NCBI RefSeq assembly: GCF_040802235.1
Contig: NC_133172.1
Coordinates: 61,759,613 to 61,823,612, forward strand
Length of the DNA: 64,000 nucleotides
DNA from: Manis javanica
Lineage: Eukaryota; Chordata; Mammalia; Pholidota; Manidae
Direction of reading: 5' to 3'
Shown piece after piece: positions 1 to 11,499 of the stretch. The notes beneath the pieces were generated by a model. That model worked only from the letters and a program-made list of their open reading frames with translations. It was not told the origin of the DNA and did not search any database. Every line of letters begins with the position of its first letter. The stretch's first letter is position 1. The position numbers and the translations under genes are program-made.

Positions 1-597
1 CTCAATGCCACACAGCTTGCTTGTCAGCGGCACAGCCGTCAGAATGCAGGACTCCTGTGCTCCCCCTTAGTTTCCTCTGATACTCGCTGCAGGATATATT
101 GTTACAGCAAAACATCGCATTTCACACTGGGCAAAATTTGGCAGCCCACCAGTGAGGTCTCCTGCGCTAGCCTGCACGATGCCATGTTTGAGGGGCACAG
201 CTTTCAGAGGCCCCACCCGGTCCCTCCTCTCTGCAGGTGCGGAGGGCAGTCAGCACCGAGCCAAGGAGTTCTGCACTAGAATCCAGGTCTCCTGATGCCG
301 GTGGCCTTCTCCATCCAGAGCACTGAAGCTCGTGGGACCTCAGAGTACCCAGCTCTGTTGCCCTGGGCAGGAACCTGACCACAGCGTTGAGACTGCTGGT
401 TACTCCTGGTATTTGCAGGCCCAGTGCCGCCTGACTCAGCCCAGCATGGACCCAGCCCAGGGCGCTACACTATCTCCTAAGGCTGGACCACGGGCATCCA
501 TGGTGTAGAGCAGGACCGCTTGCTCCGACCTCGCATCCAAACCCATCCAGCCCAGAATCGGACTCTTGAGACGGGGCCTGGGCACCTGAACTTCTGA
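1..597. other. unannotated, mixed-composition DNA
   Basis: I see no exon, repeat family or RNA gene here. Both strands carry only short reading frames without a recognisable domain. Confidence 0.5.
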
Positions 598-1140
598 AAG
601 CCAGACTTCATTTTTTAGAGCAGTTTTAGATTTAAAGAAAAATTGCAAAGACAGTCCAGAGGGCTCCCGCCACTCCAGACGCAGCTCCTATCTGTCAGTG
701 TGCACATTTGTTACGGTGAGTGACCAGGGTTGGATGTCGTTGCTGGCTGCGTCCGGCCTCTCTTCAGATCTCCTCAGCTCTTCTCTAGTGTCCTCTTTCT
801 GCTCCAGGACCCCTGCAGGACGCCGTGTGGCCTTTGGGCCTCATGTCTCCCTAGGCGCCGCTGGGCTCGGACAGTCCCTCGGACTCGTGCGGACGGCTTC
901 GAGGAGGGCTGGTCAAGACGGCCTTTCATTCTGGGTTTGCCTGCTGTTGCCACCATCGTGGGCCTGGAGTCCGGGTTTCGGCAGGAAGGCCCAGGGCCAA
1001 GCAGCCTTCTCTCCGTCGCATCAGCGTACCTTTTCTGGGGGTTGGCCTTGGTCGCTGGCTGGAGTGGAGTTTGTCAGAACCAACCACTGGACACTTTCTC
1101 TTCTCTGCCTCCCATCCTGTCTTCTGGAGGAAAACCACCC
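598..1140 (-). repeat. L1M (L1MB-like) 3' UTR, antisense, GC-rich
   Basis: The segment starting TTTTTTAGAGCAGTTTTAG and running through the 'ctgctccaggaccc', 'catgtctcccta' and 'ttctgggtttgcctg' stretches follows, in order, the antisense 3' UTR of old L1M elements as I remember it. It is non-coding. This copy is far richer in G, C and CpG than the AT-rich consensus, which opens long frames on both strands (for example 698-1321 plus) that I regard as artefacts. The right edge is uncertain. Confidence 0.65.
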
Positions 1141-1809
1141 AGATGCGTGGAGGAGCTTTTCCTGGGGGCAGACGGAAGGCGTGCAGTGGCTCAGGCCCTG
1201 GCCTCTCCTGGGGAGCCTGCCGTCTGGTCTGCACGGAGAGCAGCAGCCCAGGTCGTCCCCACGGCTCTGCTTGACACACACAGGGTGCCTTCACTTTGCA
1301 GCTGTTCAAGGTGTTCGTTAGAAAGTTGATCTGAGCCATCTTTTCAGAAGCCCACGAGCGTGGTGCTCCATTCCTTCGTAAATCCCTCCTGTGGCTTCTG
1401 ATTGCTCTCAGGCGCCCACACCCTCTGTGTGGTTGTGAAGCTCCGTGCGTGGGGCCTGCCCAGCCCGCCCTCGAGCCCTATCTGCCCCCGCACCCCCTGC
1501 GGACCAGGACCCCGTGCCCTGGACTTTCTCCTGCGCGCCCCCACCCCCTTCCGTCCGCCCTTCCTCTGCCTGCAGTCCAGCGCCTTTCTGTTTCCTTCAG
1601 ATTCCGCCTCCAGGACTTCTTTAGGAAAAAATTCCACTTTTTTAGGAAAATTTTTCCTGACCACCCTCCAGACGGGGACAGTTCCTCCATCACGCGCTCG
1701 CAGAGCGCGCCCGCAGCACTCACACGCCATGCGGGCGTGAGTTCCGGATCGCAGGGGCCGCCGGGCCCGCTCCCTCCGCCAAGACTCCTGCTGGCGTCTC
1801 CCACTGTCA
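1141..1809. other. GC-rich unannotated stretch
   Basis: This is C-rich DNA with local CpG density around 1690-1780, but the CpG patch is too short to call a CpG island. A near-palindrome, AGGAAAATTTTTCCT, lies at about 1645-1660. No exon or repeat was recognised. Confidence 0.4.
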
Positions 1810-2060
1810 CCCTGCCGGTCTTTAGGTCTTTATTGCAAAACAAGCTGCCCCAGGTCAGCGGTGTAAACAACAACCACTTTGTTTGGACTCATAACCCGGT
1901 GGGCCTGGAGCTCAGGCAGGACTCAGCTGGCCCTTTTGCTCCACGTGGCAGCACCAGCAGCCCCTCTGTGACTCAGCAGGCTGGTGGGACGGTCCACTGA
2001 TGGGGTTGCAGGAAGGCTGGCTCGGCTGTGCCCCTCCATCTCCAAGTGGCCTCGGGGCCT
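1810..2060 (-). repeat. possible ancient LTR or LINE fragment
   Basis: The order TTTATTGCAAAACAA, then a TAAACAACAACCACTTTGTTT-like stretch, then CTCAGGCAGGACTCAGCTGG resembles the common mammalian repeat in which an AAACAAC-rich start is followed by a 'tcaggaatctgggc' motif. The match is diverged and the family is not certain. Confidence 0.3.
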
Positions 2061-2765
2061 CTCCAGGGCTAGAGGACTCCTTGTAAGGGGCCTCAGACAT
2101 CAAGACTGAGTGCCCAGAGACACAGGAGGACGAGGTTGCCCGCTGCCTGGCTCAGGCCTGGAAATGGATGCCATGCCATCCGTTCCTATTCTGCTGGTCA
2201 AGGGGGGCCCAGCACTGGCTGGACTGGAGGACAGGCCCTGGTCCTGGCCCTCGGTGGGGTGGCTGTCAAGGAACGTGGGGTCATCTATAGCCCACCATGG
2301 CTCTTTAGCCTTTGAAGCGATGGGGACATCACTGTTTTATACGAGCTGTCTGCAGGGGACTCGGACTTTCAGAAGTTCACCTTTTCTGTTGCGTGGATCG
2401 CGCCTCCTGCTGCCCCACAGATTTGCCTGGGCCCGTCCCTGGATGCTACAGGAGCCGCTGTCTCTTCCCCGGGACAGCGGGCTGGAAGCCTGCCTCCCCT
2501 GAGGGCCTTTGGCTAATTACAATTCCTGTGTGTCGTGAGTCTCATGCAGGGCCTGTGCTCTCAGATTGCCGGCATTGTCTCAGCTGTATAGGGTGGGAGC
2601 TGCCAGGGGAGCATTTCATTCTGGGGGCGAGGGATTGGGGCTCAGCAGGTGGAGCCCTTTCCTGAGGTCGGCCTGCCCAGATCTGGAACTAGAAGCACTT
2701 GGCAGCTTTTCCTCTCAGATTGGTTCTGTTAACCTTCAACTGATGGAGTTTTCAGAACCATAGTC
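2061..2765. other. unannotated stretch
   Basis: No exon, RNA gene or repeat that I can name. Short frames only. Confidence 0.4.
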
Positions 2766-2900
2766 TGTTCGTTCATTCATTTATTCATTCATCCCCCCAC
2801 CTACTTACCCATCCACCTCCCTACCCGCCCACCATCCATCAGACATCGATCTACAGGCCCACCACCCGTGGTGCCCTTCTTGGGACTCAGGGTCAAAGGA
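2766..2900 (-). repeat. degenerate ATTC/ACCC tetranucleotide tract, L2 remnant
   Basis: GTTCATTCATTTATTCATTC followed by imperfect CACC/TACC units forms an impure tetranucleotide run to about 2835. The flank (ccctgccctaaaggggccca) resembles the reverse complement of an L2 3' end, whose tail ends in GAATGAATGAA. Confidence 0.45.
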
Positions 2901-3489
2901 ATTGCCCCTGCCCTAAAGGGGCCCACCATCTTGATGACCCCAAATAATTCTAGGGTGGCTCCTGTTCAGAGATTCTGGGACTTTAAGACTCGGGTACCTC
3001 TCTCCTTAGTCTCTCTGTGGCCGCCCTGGACAGGGTGCAGATGATGGTTCAAGGTGGGACCATCTCATTTGCATTTTTTACCCTTCTGGTCTCAGTTTTG
3101 CAGAGGAAACTTTTCTGGAAGTCTTAAAAAAACACACAGGAAACTGTGTCTTGTGTTCTTTGTAGCGAGTCCTGTGCTAATTTTGAACCAAGCTTTATTT
3201 TTCTTTATTTTTAAACCCAGAGTCTAGAGTGTGAGAGAGAGGCTTCCTCAGTGAAGTGGCAACCTCAGCCCTGGACCTGCATGGGAGGTGGGGATGAGAG
3301 GACCCCCTTGCTGGGGGGCGGCGAGCATGAAATGCGCACAGAGAGCCTGGGGCAGCACCTGGCAGAAACATACTCCACCCGTGGAGCCACCACTGTCCTG
3401 ATGGCCGGTGTCAAGGTAGGTGCATGACCCAGGCCCTTAGCTGGCATCGTAACTGGGGAGTGGGCAGGAGGATGAACATGCTGGCAGTG
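2836..3489. other. unannotated stretch
   Basis: Apart from the possible L2 edge, nothing recognisable. AT-rich runs occur near 3120-3220, with no exon signal I can support. Confidence 0.4.
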
Positions 3490-3631
3490 AGTGCCCTGGA
3501 ATCCTGGCCCTGCCACCTACTGGCTGCGTCACTTTGCCAAAGGGTTCCGACTCTGTGCTCTGCTTCCATTTATAAGCTAGGGTGACACTGATAACACCTG
3601 CTTCAGCGTTATCTTGAGGGTGACAGGAGGC

Positions 3632-3634
<3 letters not shown>
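3490..3634 (+). repeat. MIR SINE, sense
   Basis: The order 'ctgccacctactggctgcgt', 'cactttgccaaagggtt', 'ttccatttataagctagggtgaca' follows the MIR core (tRNA-derived ancient SINE), here diverged. It abuts a (CA)n tract. Non-coding. Confidence 0.6.

Positions 3635-3679
<45 letters not shown>
3635..3679 (+). repeat. (AC)n microsatellite, 45 bp
   Basis: Uninterrupted AC dinucleotides. The CVCVCV peptides encoded on the opposite strand are an artefact of this run. Confidence 0.98.
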
Positions 3680-3681
<2 letters not shown>

Positions 3682-4319
3682 CTTTTCCCAGGGGACACAG
3701 GTTCCCAGGCACTGCTGGTCCAGGAAGCCAAGCAGATGCAGGTGGCCCGAGAAAGCTGTCAGGCGAAGAAATGCAGGTGTCCAGCTGGCACTGCAGGGTA
3801 TGAGTGAGTATGGGGGTGGCAGTGACTGCCACACAGTGTCAGGGGTAGCCCCCCAGGTTCAAGAGAATTGCCCCTTTGAGGTGCTTGAACATTCTCAGTT
3901 GTGCTGCTGGCATCACCAGGTGGGACTGTGTTGCTGTGTCTGCTGTCTCTTAGGGTTGTACCCCCAGGCCTTCTTCTGACCACATCTCCCCCTGTGATGA
4001 AGCCACCACCACTGGCTGACCACCTCTAAGTCCTTGTCTTTAGCGCTGTGAAGGTTTCTGGAAATGCCTAAGGAGCACCCCCTGACCTCTCAGTCAAGAT
4101 GGCTCATAAGCACCGCAAACTCAGATTGTCTTAACCCACATTCCTTATTTCGACCACTGCCACCCCCCACACCAGCTCCCCCTCCTGGCCTCTGTGTCTC
4201 TGCGGAGGACAGCTGCTGAGACCAGAGACTTGAACGTCTCTCTTGCCACATTGCTCCCTCCGGGCCGTGATCGTCTGTTGCCTGAATCATTACCATGGTG
4301 GGGTAACTATTTCCCCTGC
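3680..4319. other. unannotated stretch
   Basis: No clear repeat or exon. Part of 4180-4319 may be diverged L2 continuing into the next feature. Confidence 0.35.
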
Positions 4320-4440
4320 AAACATTTGGCCGCCCTTCTAATCTGCTCTCTTCACAGCAGACAGAGCATCACCGAGCCACACAGATCTGATCGGGTCACA
4401 GCTGCTCAACCAGAACCGCACACTGACTTGCAGCTGTGTG
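4320..4440 (+). repeat. L2 LINE fragment, sense
   Basis: 'cagacagagcatcaccgagc' followed by 'agatctgatcgggtcacagc' and 'tgctcaaccagaacc' follows the L2 3' region (consensus: ...gtgatctttctaaaacacaaatctgatcatgtcact...). Old and diverged. Confidence 0.45.
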
Positions 4441-5054
4441 TCCGATATGGTGGCCACCAGCCCTGCGTGGCTATCTAAATTCAAATTAATTAAAATGAAG
4501 TAATGACAGCCTTCCAGCTGGTCTTCAGCCTCCCTGCTGTGCCCCATCAACTACACAGAGCCAGAGAGAACCTTCTAGAACCTGGCTCTTATGGGGCCAG
4601 TGCCCAACATCCATCCTCTGTTTAGCTGTCGGTGGTTGCTGCTCATGCTCTCGTCTGGCCTCCTCCTCCTTGCCTCCCTCCATGATTCGCCCTCTCAGCC
4701 CTGCACTCCTGCCTGCCTGGTCCCTCCGTGCCTCCACACCTCCATGCTCGTCTCATTCTATCCTGTCCCTTCCGGGAAGGCAGAGTGCCCCGTCCTCTGT
4801 GTGCGCTTGCTACTTGGAGCACTCTTCGCCTCTCCTTGCTTGTGGAAGGGGCCGAGGCCCGGGTGTCCTGCCCGGCGGGTATCCTGGCTCAGCTGCACGC
4901 CTACCATGGGACTAATGACACTTCAGCTCCAGGGCCCCTTGCTTGCATGCGTCCTTTCCTGGCTCTGTGCCCGATTTTGTACTCTTCATCTTAAAGAGGG
5001 ACCCTCAGTTATCAGCAGCAGGCCCGCAAGCCTAGATACACTCCGGGAAGCTGC
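4441..5054. other. C/T-rich unannotated stretch
   Basis: Pyrimidine-rich sequence that may include more L2 (the gggaaggcagagtg region near 4775). No exon or RNA gene seen. Confidence 0.35.
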
Positions 5055-5365
5055 TTGGCCCTGACAGCCTCAGGCTCCTCATGTTTAAAATAGGCATAGT
5101 AAGAGCTGGCTCACGGGCCTGCTGTCTCTGTCTCACAAGGAAACCGGGCAGTTTCAGGCATAATGCTGGGGGTGTGATGGGGGCAGAACACTTAAGTGTT
5201 GGAAAATATGATTTGATTGACAGGATAAGTAGGTGGTCAATAAATCACGGTTATTATTAGAAGTAATAGCACCAATTTATGGGCTTGTGGACTTAGTCCT
5301 CTTAACCTCGTGGGTGGCTGTTATTATTGCCCCATTTTATAGCTGGGGAAACAGGCTTAGGGAGA
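5055..5365. repeat. MIR fragments, sense then antisense
   Basis: 'cagcctcaggctcctcatgt' at about 5065 and 'aggtggtcaataaatcacgg' near 5230 look like the middle and tail of a sense MIR. 'ttattattgccccattttat' then 'agctggggaaacaggcttag' at 5320-5360 is the antisense MIR core. Probably two overlapping or head-on remnants. Confidence 0.5.
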
Positions 5366-6635
5366 AGTGATTTGGTGCGTCAGGCAGCAGCCCTCTGGGG
5401 GAGTTGGGTCTTTGTGGCTCCAAAGCGGGGTCCATTCTGGGACGGTGCCGTTCCCCAGTGAGGCCAATGAGAGGGGGTTCTGCCTGTAGGGTACCCCTGC
5501 TTAGTGTAGGGACCCCGGCTGGGAGGCGCCGCCTCAGCTTCTGGAGCCGTGTGGGCGCCTCCTGTCCCTGATTTCTTCTCGTTTCTGTTTTAGCTCTTCT
5601 CATTCTGGATTTTCGTTTCGTCTCAGGCCCCTAGCTTGACACACACACGAGAGGTGAGTGAAGTTTCGGGGACCTTGGACATCAAGGTAGTTCCACAGTT
5701 TCAAGGTGTCTGGCGCCCGAGATTAGTCACGCACCTTCCTGATAAGAAAAGTGAAAACGCGAAGTTGAAAACTGAGGACGCGCTGCAACTTCCCAAATCC
5801 AGCTCCCCGCGTCCCACCCGAGGAGGAGGCGGCTCCCCGCAGGGATCGTTGGTGGAAGTCCCGTGTTTCGCTGGCCATGGAAGGGGAACTGGTCAGGGAG
5901 GTTTGGTTTCAGGATCTCACCTGACCTCCCCTGCAGCCCCCTCAGCAAGGTCTTGCTGCCCCTGCCCCAGGCCCAACCAAGCCCACGTGCGCCCTGCAGG
6001 GTGACCCCACCCCTCCTTTGGGCACCTGGGTTGGGCAGCTGCTGGCTTTGCTGTGAGGCCTGGCCTCGCTGTTGCAACATGAGCGGCTGAGGTTTCTGCG
6101 GCGCCTCCGTTCAGAAGGCAGCCCAGGTGCTGTGGGCAAGACATGTGCGAGAGACCGAATTAGACCCCCTTGGAAAAAAACACCGCCCTGCCTACTTTTC
6201 TGCAGGGCTCGAGTCTGGACCCACTCCCCGTAACAGACATCTAAGCCTGAATCTGGCCCTTGTGCCTGGCCAGCCATTTTGCAGAGTCCCCGGTCAGACA
6301 TCCTGGCCTCGGGTCCTGTATCCTCTTCTTGCTGGGCTGCTCCCCACAACGGGCCTGTTTTCTCGCGCATACAATGAATACATTACTGGGACCTACCTCT
6401 CTGGGGGAGGCCGCCAGGATTGAGTGGATTCATGCATGTCGGGTGCTCACCATAGTGACAAGCATGGCTCACATCCGTGCAAAAGAGATGTTTATTGAAT
6501 GCGGGAGGGGAGGGCGCACGCCTAAAATCATGGTCGCTGGAGATACCCATTTAAAAACCTCATTGGGAAATTATTTTAAATGTATAGAAAATTTATAAGG
6601 CAAGTGCAAGACCTCTCCTGTACTTTTCACCCACA
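5366..6635. other. unannotated stretch
   Basis: Mixed-composition DNA with C-rich patches at 5770-6020. No exon supported. The reading frames here (75-142 aa) overlap one another in several frames, as expected of chance frames in GC-rich DNA. Confidence 0.4.
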
Positions 6636-6800
6636 CTCATTTATTTTTTGTATCGGCTTTATGGAGATAAAATTCACAGAGCTTACAATTTGCTCATCCG
6701 AAGCGTGTGCATGGGGCAGTGCGGCCAGCCCCACTGTCCATTTTAGGGTGCTTTTGTGACTCCTTCTCCCCAAGCTCCACATACCCCCAATCCCTCCCCT
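6636..6800 (-). repeat. L1M 3' UTR fragment, antisense
   Basis: 'ctttatggagataaaattca', 'cagagcttacaatttgctca' and 'ccattttagggtgcttttgt' follow the antisense L1M 3' UTR (consensus: tttattgagatataattcacataccatacaattcaccc...). Non-coding and diverged. Confidence 0.6.
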
Positions 6801-7709
6801 GTTATGTCTTTTTTTTTTTTTTTAACTTTTACAACTTTGTGCCTGCTTTTCACCAGTGGTTTCCAAAGTTGGAGTCTTGGGATGCTTTTGAAGTGTTAAA
6901 GTGCTTTGCAGAGGCCTCCCTGCACCCCGCCATCTATTCACTGTCCCGTGTTTGTGAGCTCCTTGTGCGTGCCAAGCCCGACCTGGGAGCTGGGGCTGCA
7001 GTGGAAAGCGTCACACACATGGCCGGTTTTTGGGGGGTGGAAACAGGCCTGATCAAATCTTGAGAGGAGCCGTGGGGATCACAGCGTGGAGGGTGCTGGG
7101 GAAGAAACTGGGGAAGAGTGCCAGAGACCAGCAGGGGCCCTGGCATTGCTCAGGGAGTGAGGGCAGGCTGCCCGGACACACGGCGTGCGTGGGAAGGCTG
7201 CTCGGGGAAGGAGCACGTTGCGTGGCAGGACTAGCAAAGGCTGGAGGGAATCCATGTCCCACCAGTTGCACACCATTGTTTTGGTGCATTTATTTCATCA
7301 TAATTCTATCCCATAGGACACTGCCCCCCTCCAACAAATAAAAACCTGCAACCCTTTTGTTTGTTTGTAGTCAAAGTTCCCTAGTTCGTTCTCTGCATTT
7401 CCTAATACACAGGAGCATATTAAAGGCTCTGAGCTGGGCACAGCTGGGCACGGCTCCCCCACGTACACCTCAGCTCTGCTGAGCACGCATGAGTGGATAG
7501 CCCTGGTGTCTGGTCCTGGGGGCCAGGGTCCGTTCTGCCACACCCCAGACCATCCTTAGAAGGCAGGGCCCCCCTGGGGGCTCCATGTCTGGGATCACAG
7601 CCCCAAGGCCCCACCTGTGTGAGGACAGTGGGCCTTCCCTAAGCCCCGTTGCCCAGAGGGTCATGGAATGCTCATGGCCCTGTGAGGTCCACGAACCGTT
7701 CTGCATGGC
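6801..7709. other. unannotated stretch with poly(T)
   Basis: A T-run of 15 ends near 6825, followed by mixed DNA with no feature I recognise. Part of 6850-6930 (agtggtttccaaagt) faintly recalls a MER5-like start. Confidence 0.35.
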
Positions 7710-8130
7710 GGCTGTCCTGCTAGTGCGAAGTGGTGGCTTATGACAGCACAAACTCAGGGTTTCCAGTTCTGGAGCTGGGTCTCACTGGGAGGGGTCAGTG
7801 GAGCTGTCTCCCCCCAGAGGCTCCAGGGAAGAAGCCACTCGCTGTTCCAGATTCTAGGGGTGCCCCCATTCCTTGGCTTGGGGTCCCTCCTCCACCTTGA
7901 AGCCAGAAGTGGCAGGTGGAGTCCCCTGACTCTGACTCTCTCCCACCTCCCTCTCCACTTTTAAGGGACCCTTACGATAGCATTGGACCCGCCAGGTAAC
8001 CCAGGCCGATCTCTCTGTCTTCCAGTCAGCCGATCAGCAACCTTAAATCCCCTTTGCCACATCACCTAGTGGGTCCACAGCTCTGGGGATTAGGAGGCGG
8101 GCATCTTTGGGGCCCACTGCCTACCATGCT
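7710..8130 (-). repeat. MaLR-type LTR, antisense, near full length
   Basis: Going left to right I can follow 'agtggtggcttatgacagca', 'tccagttctggagctgggtc', 'cattccttggcttggggtcc', 'tccacttttaagggaccctt', 'cagccgatcagcaacctta' and 'tctttggggcccactgccta'. This is the full antisense order of a common MaLR-type (ERVL-related) solo LTR. Only the LTR is present; there are no retroviral genes. Three related sense copies lie at 17150, 24565 and 59925. Confidence 0.7.
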
Positions 8131-8235
8131 GCTTATTGTTCCTGTGACATAGATGAATGAACCGAAGCTCAGGATGGCCAAGTGGCCTAAGACCGTACAA
8201 CCAGTGTGGATCTGACAAGACCCCTGCACCTTCGT
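8131..8235 (-). repeat. MIR SINE, antisense
   Basis: 'gaaccgaagctcaggatggc' and 'caagtggcctaagaccgtac' match the antisense MIR core (GAGGCTCAGAG...AAGGTCACACAGC). Short and diverged. Confidence 0.5.
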
Positions 8236-8985
8236 GCGGAAGCCAGGGGCCCACCCTCCTCCATCTTCAGCCCCCGCAGGTCTGACTCATGCTAGGTACT
8301 TCCGTTCCCCATGACCCACAGGCTCATCCCATTCCTGTAGCCTGAGCAGAGGCAGACACCACACTCAAAGCGGGGAGGGGGGCACTCCCTGCCCCTGCCC
8401 TCTCCACTCCCAGACCCCTCGCTTCACAGATGGGCTTCAACCAGAGACCTCACCACTCCCTTTCTGGGCCAGTTTCTGTTCATTTAATTGGACCTGTTGC
8501 GTGTTGAGTTGAGACCAGCTGGGAACACAGAGGGAGGTCAAAATTAGAAACCGTTAAGGCTGGAACCCATCTGGAGTGGCTCATCACTAATTAGAAGCCC
8601 TCTCCTCTGCCATGACAGGTTTCCACTTGGGGGTCTGCAGAGGTTGGGCTTGTGGGGGGAAGGCTGTGAGGTCAATATTCACTCAGCATTCCTAGTGGGA
8701 TCTAAGATCTGCTGGAGAAACAAGAGAGATTGATGATAGCACAGAATCTTCAACCAGCCCAAGATCATGCACGTGTGTGTTACCCCCATGGGGAAGGAGT
8801 CAGGAAAATAATAATAATAGGCCAAGCTGCCCACTCACTAAACAGGCTTGTGACAAATCTCAGGAGAGCCCCTTCCATCTCCCCTGTCCCCTCCCATGGA
8901 GTCCTCTTCTGAAGCCCGCTTCCCCACCAAGATCCTGGCAGATACCGGTGGGAGTCGGAAAGCAAACAACGGAAGGTGGAGACCT
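8236..8985. other. unannotated stretch with a CTAATTAG site
   Basis: No repeat or exon recognised. A perfect CTAATTAG palindrome, the kind of site bound by paired homeodomain dimers, lies at about 8586-8593. One such site can occur by chance. Confidence 0.3.
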
Positions 8986-9190
8986 GGGTCACTTGGACAC
9001 TGGCGCATCTTCTCAGACCACCCGGCCTTCCCGGAACAGGTGCTGGGAGCCCACAGGTAGTGCCAGCCCCACCCCAGGCCCAGGGCGCCATAGCCTGCAG
9101 GCCCGGCCCGTGCTCCTCCGAGTCCGCCCCCCGTGGGGCTGCACACCTGTGCTTTAAAAGGCTCTGCAGGTGATTCTAATGCATGGCGTG
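8986..9190 (+). repeat. possible MER5-like hAT fragment
   Basis: 'gctctgcaggtgattctaat' then 'gcatggc' near 9160-9188 resembles the 'caggtgattctgatgcagg' part of MER5A-type non-autonomous hAT transposons. The left half is weak. Confidence 0.3.
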
Positions 9191-10665
9191 GCTGACACTC
9201 CCCGTTTAAAGTTCTCTTTAAAAGTTCAGACCCTTCTGAGGGTGGCTGTAGACATGAATCGAATTTGGGGTTTTGTTTTTGTCTTTTTTCTGTGTGTTAA
9301 TTTATTTTTGAAATGAGAATTTTAAAAAAATAATAGGAGGACACAATTTATATGCTATTTCCATTTGGAAAAGAAAGGCCAAGACTCTTGTCATGTGGAA
9401 GCTCTGCGTGAAGGCCGGTAAGGACACAGCTGTTTGGCAGCTGCTGGACACGGGACACACCCTGCTCAGGCCCTACGGGGGGACGCCGGCAGCCAGTGCA
9501 GGCCTAGACACTGCCCCTTTGAGGGGGGGGCTCACTTAAGAAACAGCAGTCCCTTCCCTGCTGGTGGGCATTGCTCCCCACACATTGGAAGGCAAAGAGA
9601 CACCTGCTGGGGGGCCTGGGGGGCCGGGCAGGGCCTGCCTGGCTCATCCCTCCCTCCAGTGCCCTCTGGGCTCCCACTTCTTTCCATGGGGCTTTCTGCC
9701 AGAGGGGCTTCCGCCCGCTAAGCCTGGAGTGACCCCCCTCCAGCCCGTGGTGCTGGTGCTGCGGCTTTCTCAGCAGAGGCGCTCCTTTCTCACACCCCTT
9801 CTGGGCCTCCCTCTTCCCCAGGCTCGCACAAGCCCCCTCACGCCCACCCCGTCTGTGTCTGCGCTCTCCTCTCTCCAGAGCTAGATCCCGCCTGGGCTGG
9901 CTGTTAGGCATCACCACCTCCGTGCTGGCAGGAATGTGGGGTGGGGACGGGACACGTAGTGGGGCCATGGTGGGTGCTGGGGTGGCCAGGATGGGCTCCT
10001 GCCCCATACTGGGATTTGGGGAGGACAGGAGGAGGGGAGGCCAGAGCGAGTGTCCAGGGTCAGCTGGCTCAGGTGGGACACCTGGAGAAGAGGGCAGGTC
10101 TGGGAGCACGGGAGGCCCGCTGGGAGTCCTTTCAGCCTTGGACCCGAGCTGAGGGCAGTGGGTGGGCGGGCAGGGCATTGGCAGGGCCCTCTGCTTGGGG
10201 GGCGGTCTGGAGTGGCAGGTGAGTGGCTGGGGACCATTAGCCCACCCAGCGAGCAGCCTTGGGCCGGAGGCAGGTCTGGCCTTGCTGGATTGAGCGTGTG
10301 CACAGGGGGAGCGAACTGCTCCCACCAGGGGTTAGGGGGGACCCCGGTGACCCGTGAGCCTCAAATGCTGAGATTTCAGCAGGAGCCGGGCATGTATTTG
10401 GGGACAAGGTCTTTGGCTGTCTTGCAGCACCTGTGCCTGCCTCCCTTTCTGGCCCCTGGTTGTGCTTTGGGCGAGAAGGCCGCTCTGGGGCAGGAGTCCC
10501 GCATTCCTGAGAGTCCCTGAGGCCTCGGCCGGGCGGGGCGCTCCTGGCTGGCTGGGGGCCAGGGGGCCGCGGTGGGAAACCCGAAACAGCGGCTTGGGGG
10601 GTGGCGACATGAGGAAGGGAAACCAAGCCTTCTTGTTGCCCCCCTCACTCTACCATTGGTTTGGT
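9191..10665. other. GC-rich unannotated stretch
   Basis: Rich in G on the plus strand, with many GGGG runs between 9500 and 10590. An open frame of 273 codons on the minus strand (9504-10325) is proline- and serine-rich, with no domain I recognise; stop-poor frames are expected in such DNA. 9290-9380 is AT-rich and may be old LINE sequence. No CpG island of convincing length, although 10500-10600 is locally CpG-dense. Confidence 0.4.
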
Positions 10666-11040
10666 TTGAACACATTTTCCCTGAAAGTTTTTTTAAATTA
10701 TAAAAATAATGCAGCAACCGCATTATATAAAATTTGGAAAAGGGTAAAAAGAACCCCCCCCCCCCCACATCGCCCACACTAACCAGCAGCTCTCGGCCTT
10801 CCTTCTGGCTCAGGACTGTATTTTGAGCCGTGCATTTTTTTTTTTTTTAACATTATGTCATGCACGTTTTCCTCACTGCTACACAATCTTCCCAACTGCC
10901 TTTGGAGAGCTTGGGCAGCACCATGGGGCTGGTGGGCTGTCCTGTCTTGAGCTATATTGTGCGGGTGGCCCTGTAGATGGCTTGGAAATCTCCATTCCTC
11001 AAGGTAACGATGCAAATGCCTGTGTATTTCTGCTGCTTTT
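10666..11040 (+). repeat. L1M/L1ME-type LINE fragment
   Basis: 'ttttaaattataaaaataat', 'tataaaatttggaaaagggt', 'cccacactaaccagcagctc' and 'cattatgtcatgcacgtttt' follow an old LINE 3' region in order (tagaaaatttggaaaatacagaaaag...cccagagataacc...). Weaker copies of the same type lie at 28420 and 51620. It contains a C13 run at 10754-10766. Confidence 0.5.
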
Positions 11041-11325
11041 TAATTACTCTCTTAGAATGACATCTAAGGCCCAGTGTGATCTAGCCCCTGGTCAGTCCTC
11101 CCTCCCATGAGGCCTCACGGGATCCTCACTGTCCTGGGATGTACTGAGCATGGTCCTACCTCAGGGCCTTTGCACGGCGGCTCCCTCCTCCCAGAACACC
11201 CTTCTCGCAGTTGTTCATGTGGCTTTCCCTTTACTTCCTCACGGGGTCTGCTCTCATGTCACTTCTCGGAGAGGACTGTCCTCATTTTCTTTGTTGTTCA
11301 GCAGTGATATTGGACGGGCCCATTC
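11041..11325 (+). repeat. L2 LINE fragment, sense
   Basis: 'gacatctaaggcccagtgtg' and 'atctagcccctggtcagtcc' lead into 'ctcagggcctttgcacggcg' and 'ctcccagaacacccttctcg', then 'acttctcggagaggactgtc'. This is the classic L2 3'-region order. Non-coding relic. Confidence 0.8.
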
Positions 11326-11499
11326 GGGAGAGTGGTGGCTCACAGCTGACAGAGCCTGGGCATGAAGAAGTGGCCCATCAGTGTGCGGTGGCCAAGGCTG
11401 GGCCCCGGGCTGCTGAGTCAGTGGATGCATCCCATCCCCCACTCTCCTGGGACAGCCCCACCCGCCAACCTGCCCGCTGGGCTGTGCAATGGCCCCAGG

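Noticed and set aside
698..1321. 207-codon plus-strand frame
   Set aside because: Lies largely over an antisense L1 3' UTR, which is non-coding; openness follows from its GC shift.
3437..3834. Cys/Val repeat peptides
   Set aside because: Translation of the (CA)n tract. The same holds for 50217-50765 and, in part, for the TG tract at 25.9-26.1 kb.
9504..10325. 273-codon minus-strand open frame
   Set aside because: Proline/serine-rich with no recognisable motif, in G-rich DNA with several overlapping frames. No evidence of exon boundaries or conservation.
10500..10600. CpG-dense patch considered as a CpG-island promoter
   Set aside because: Only about 100 bp, with no first-exon or transcription-start signal. 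The patch at 17360-17460 is part of an LTR.
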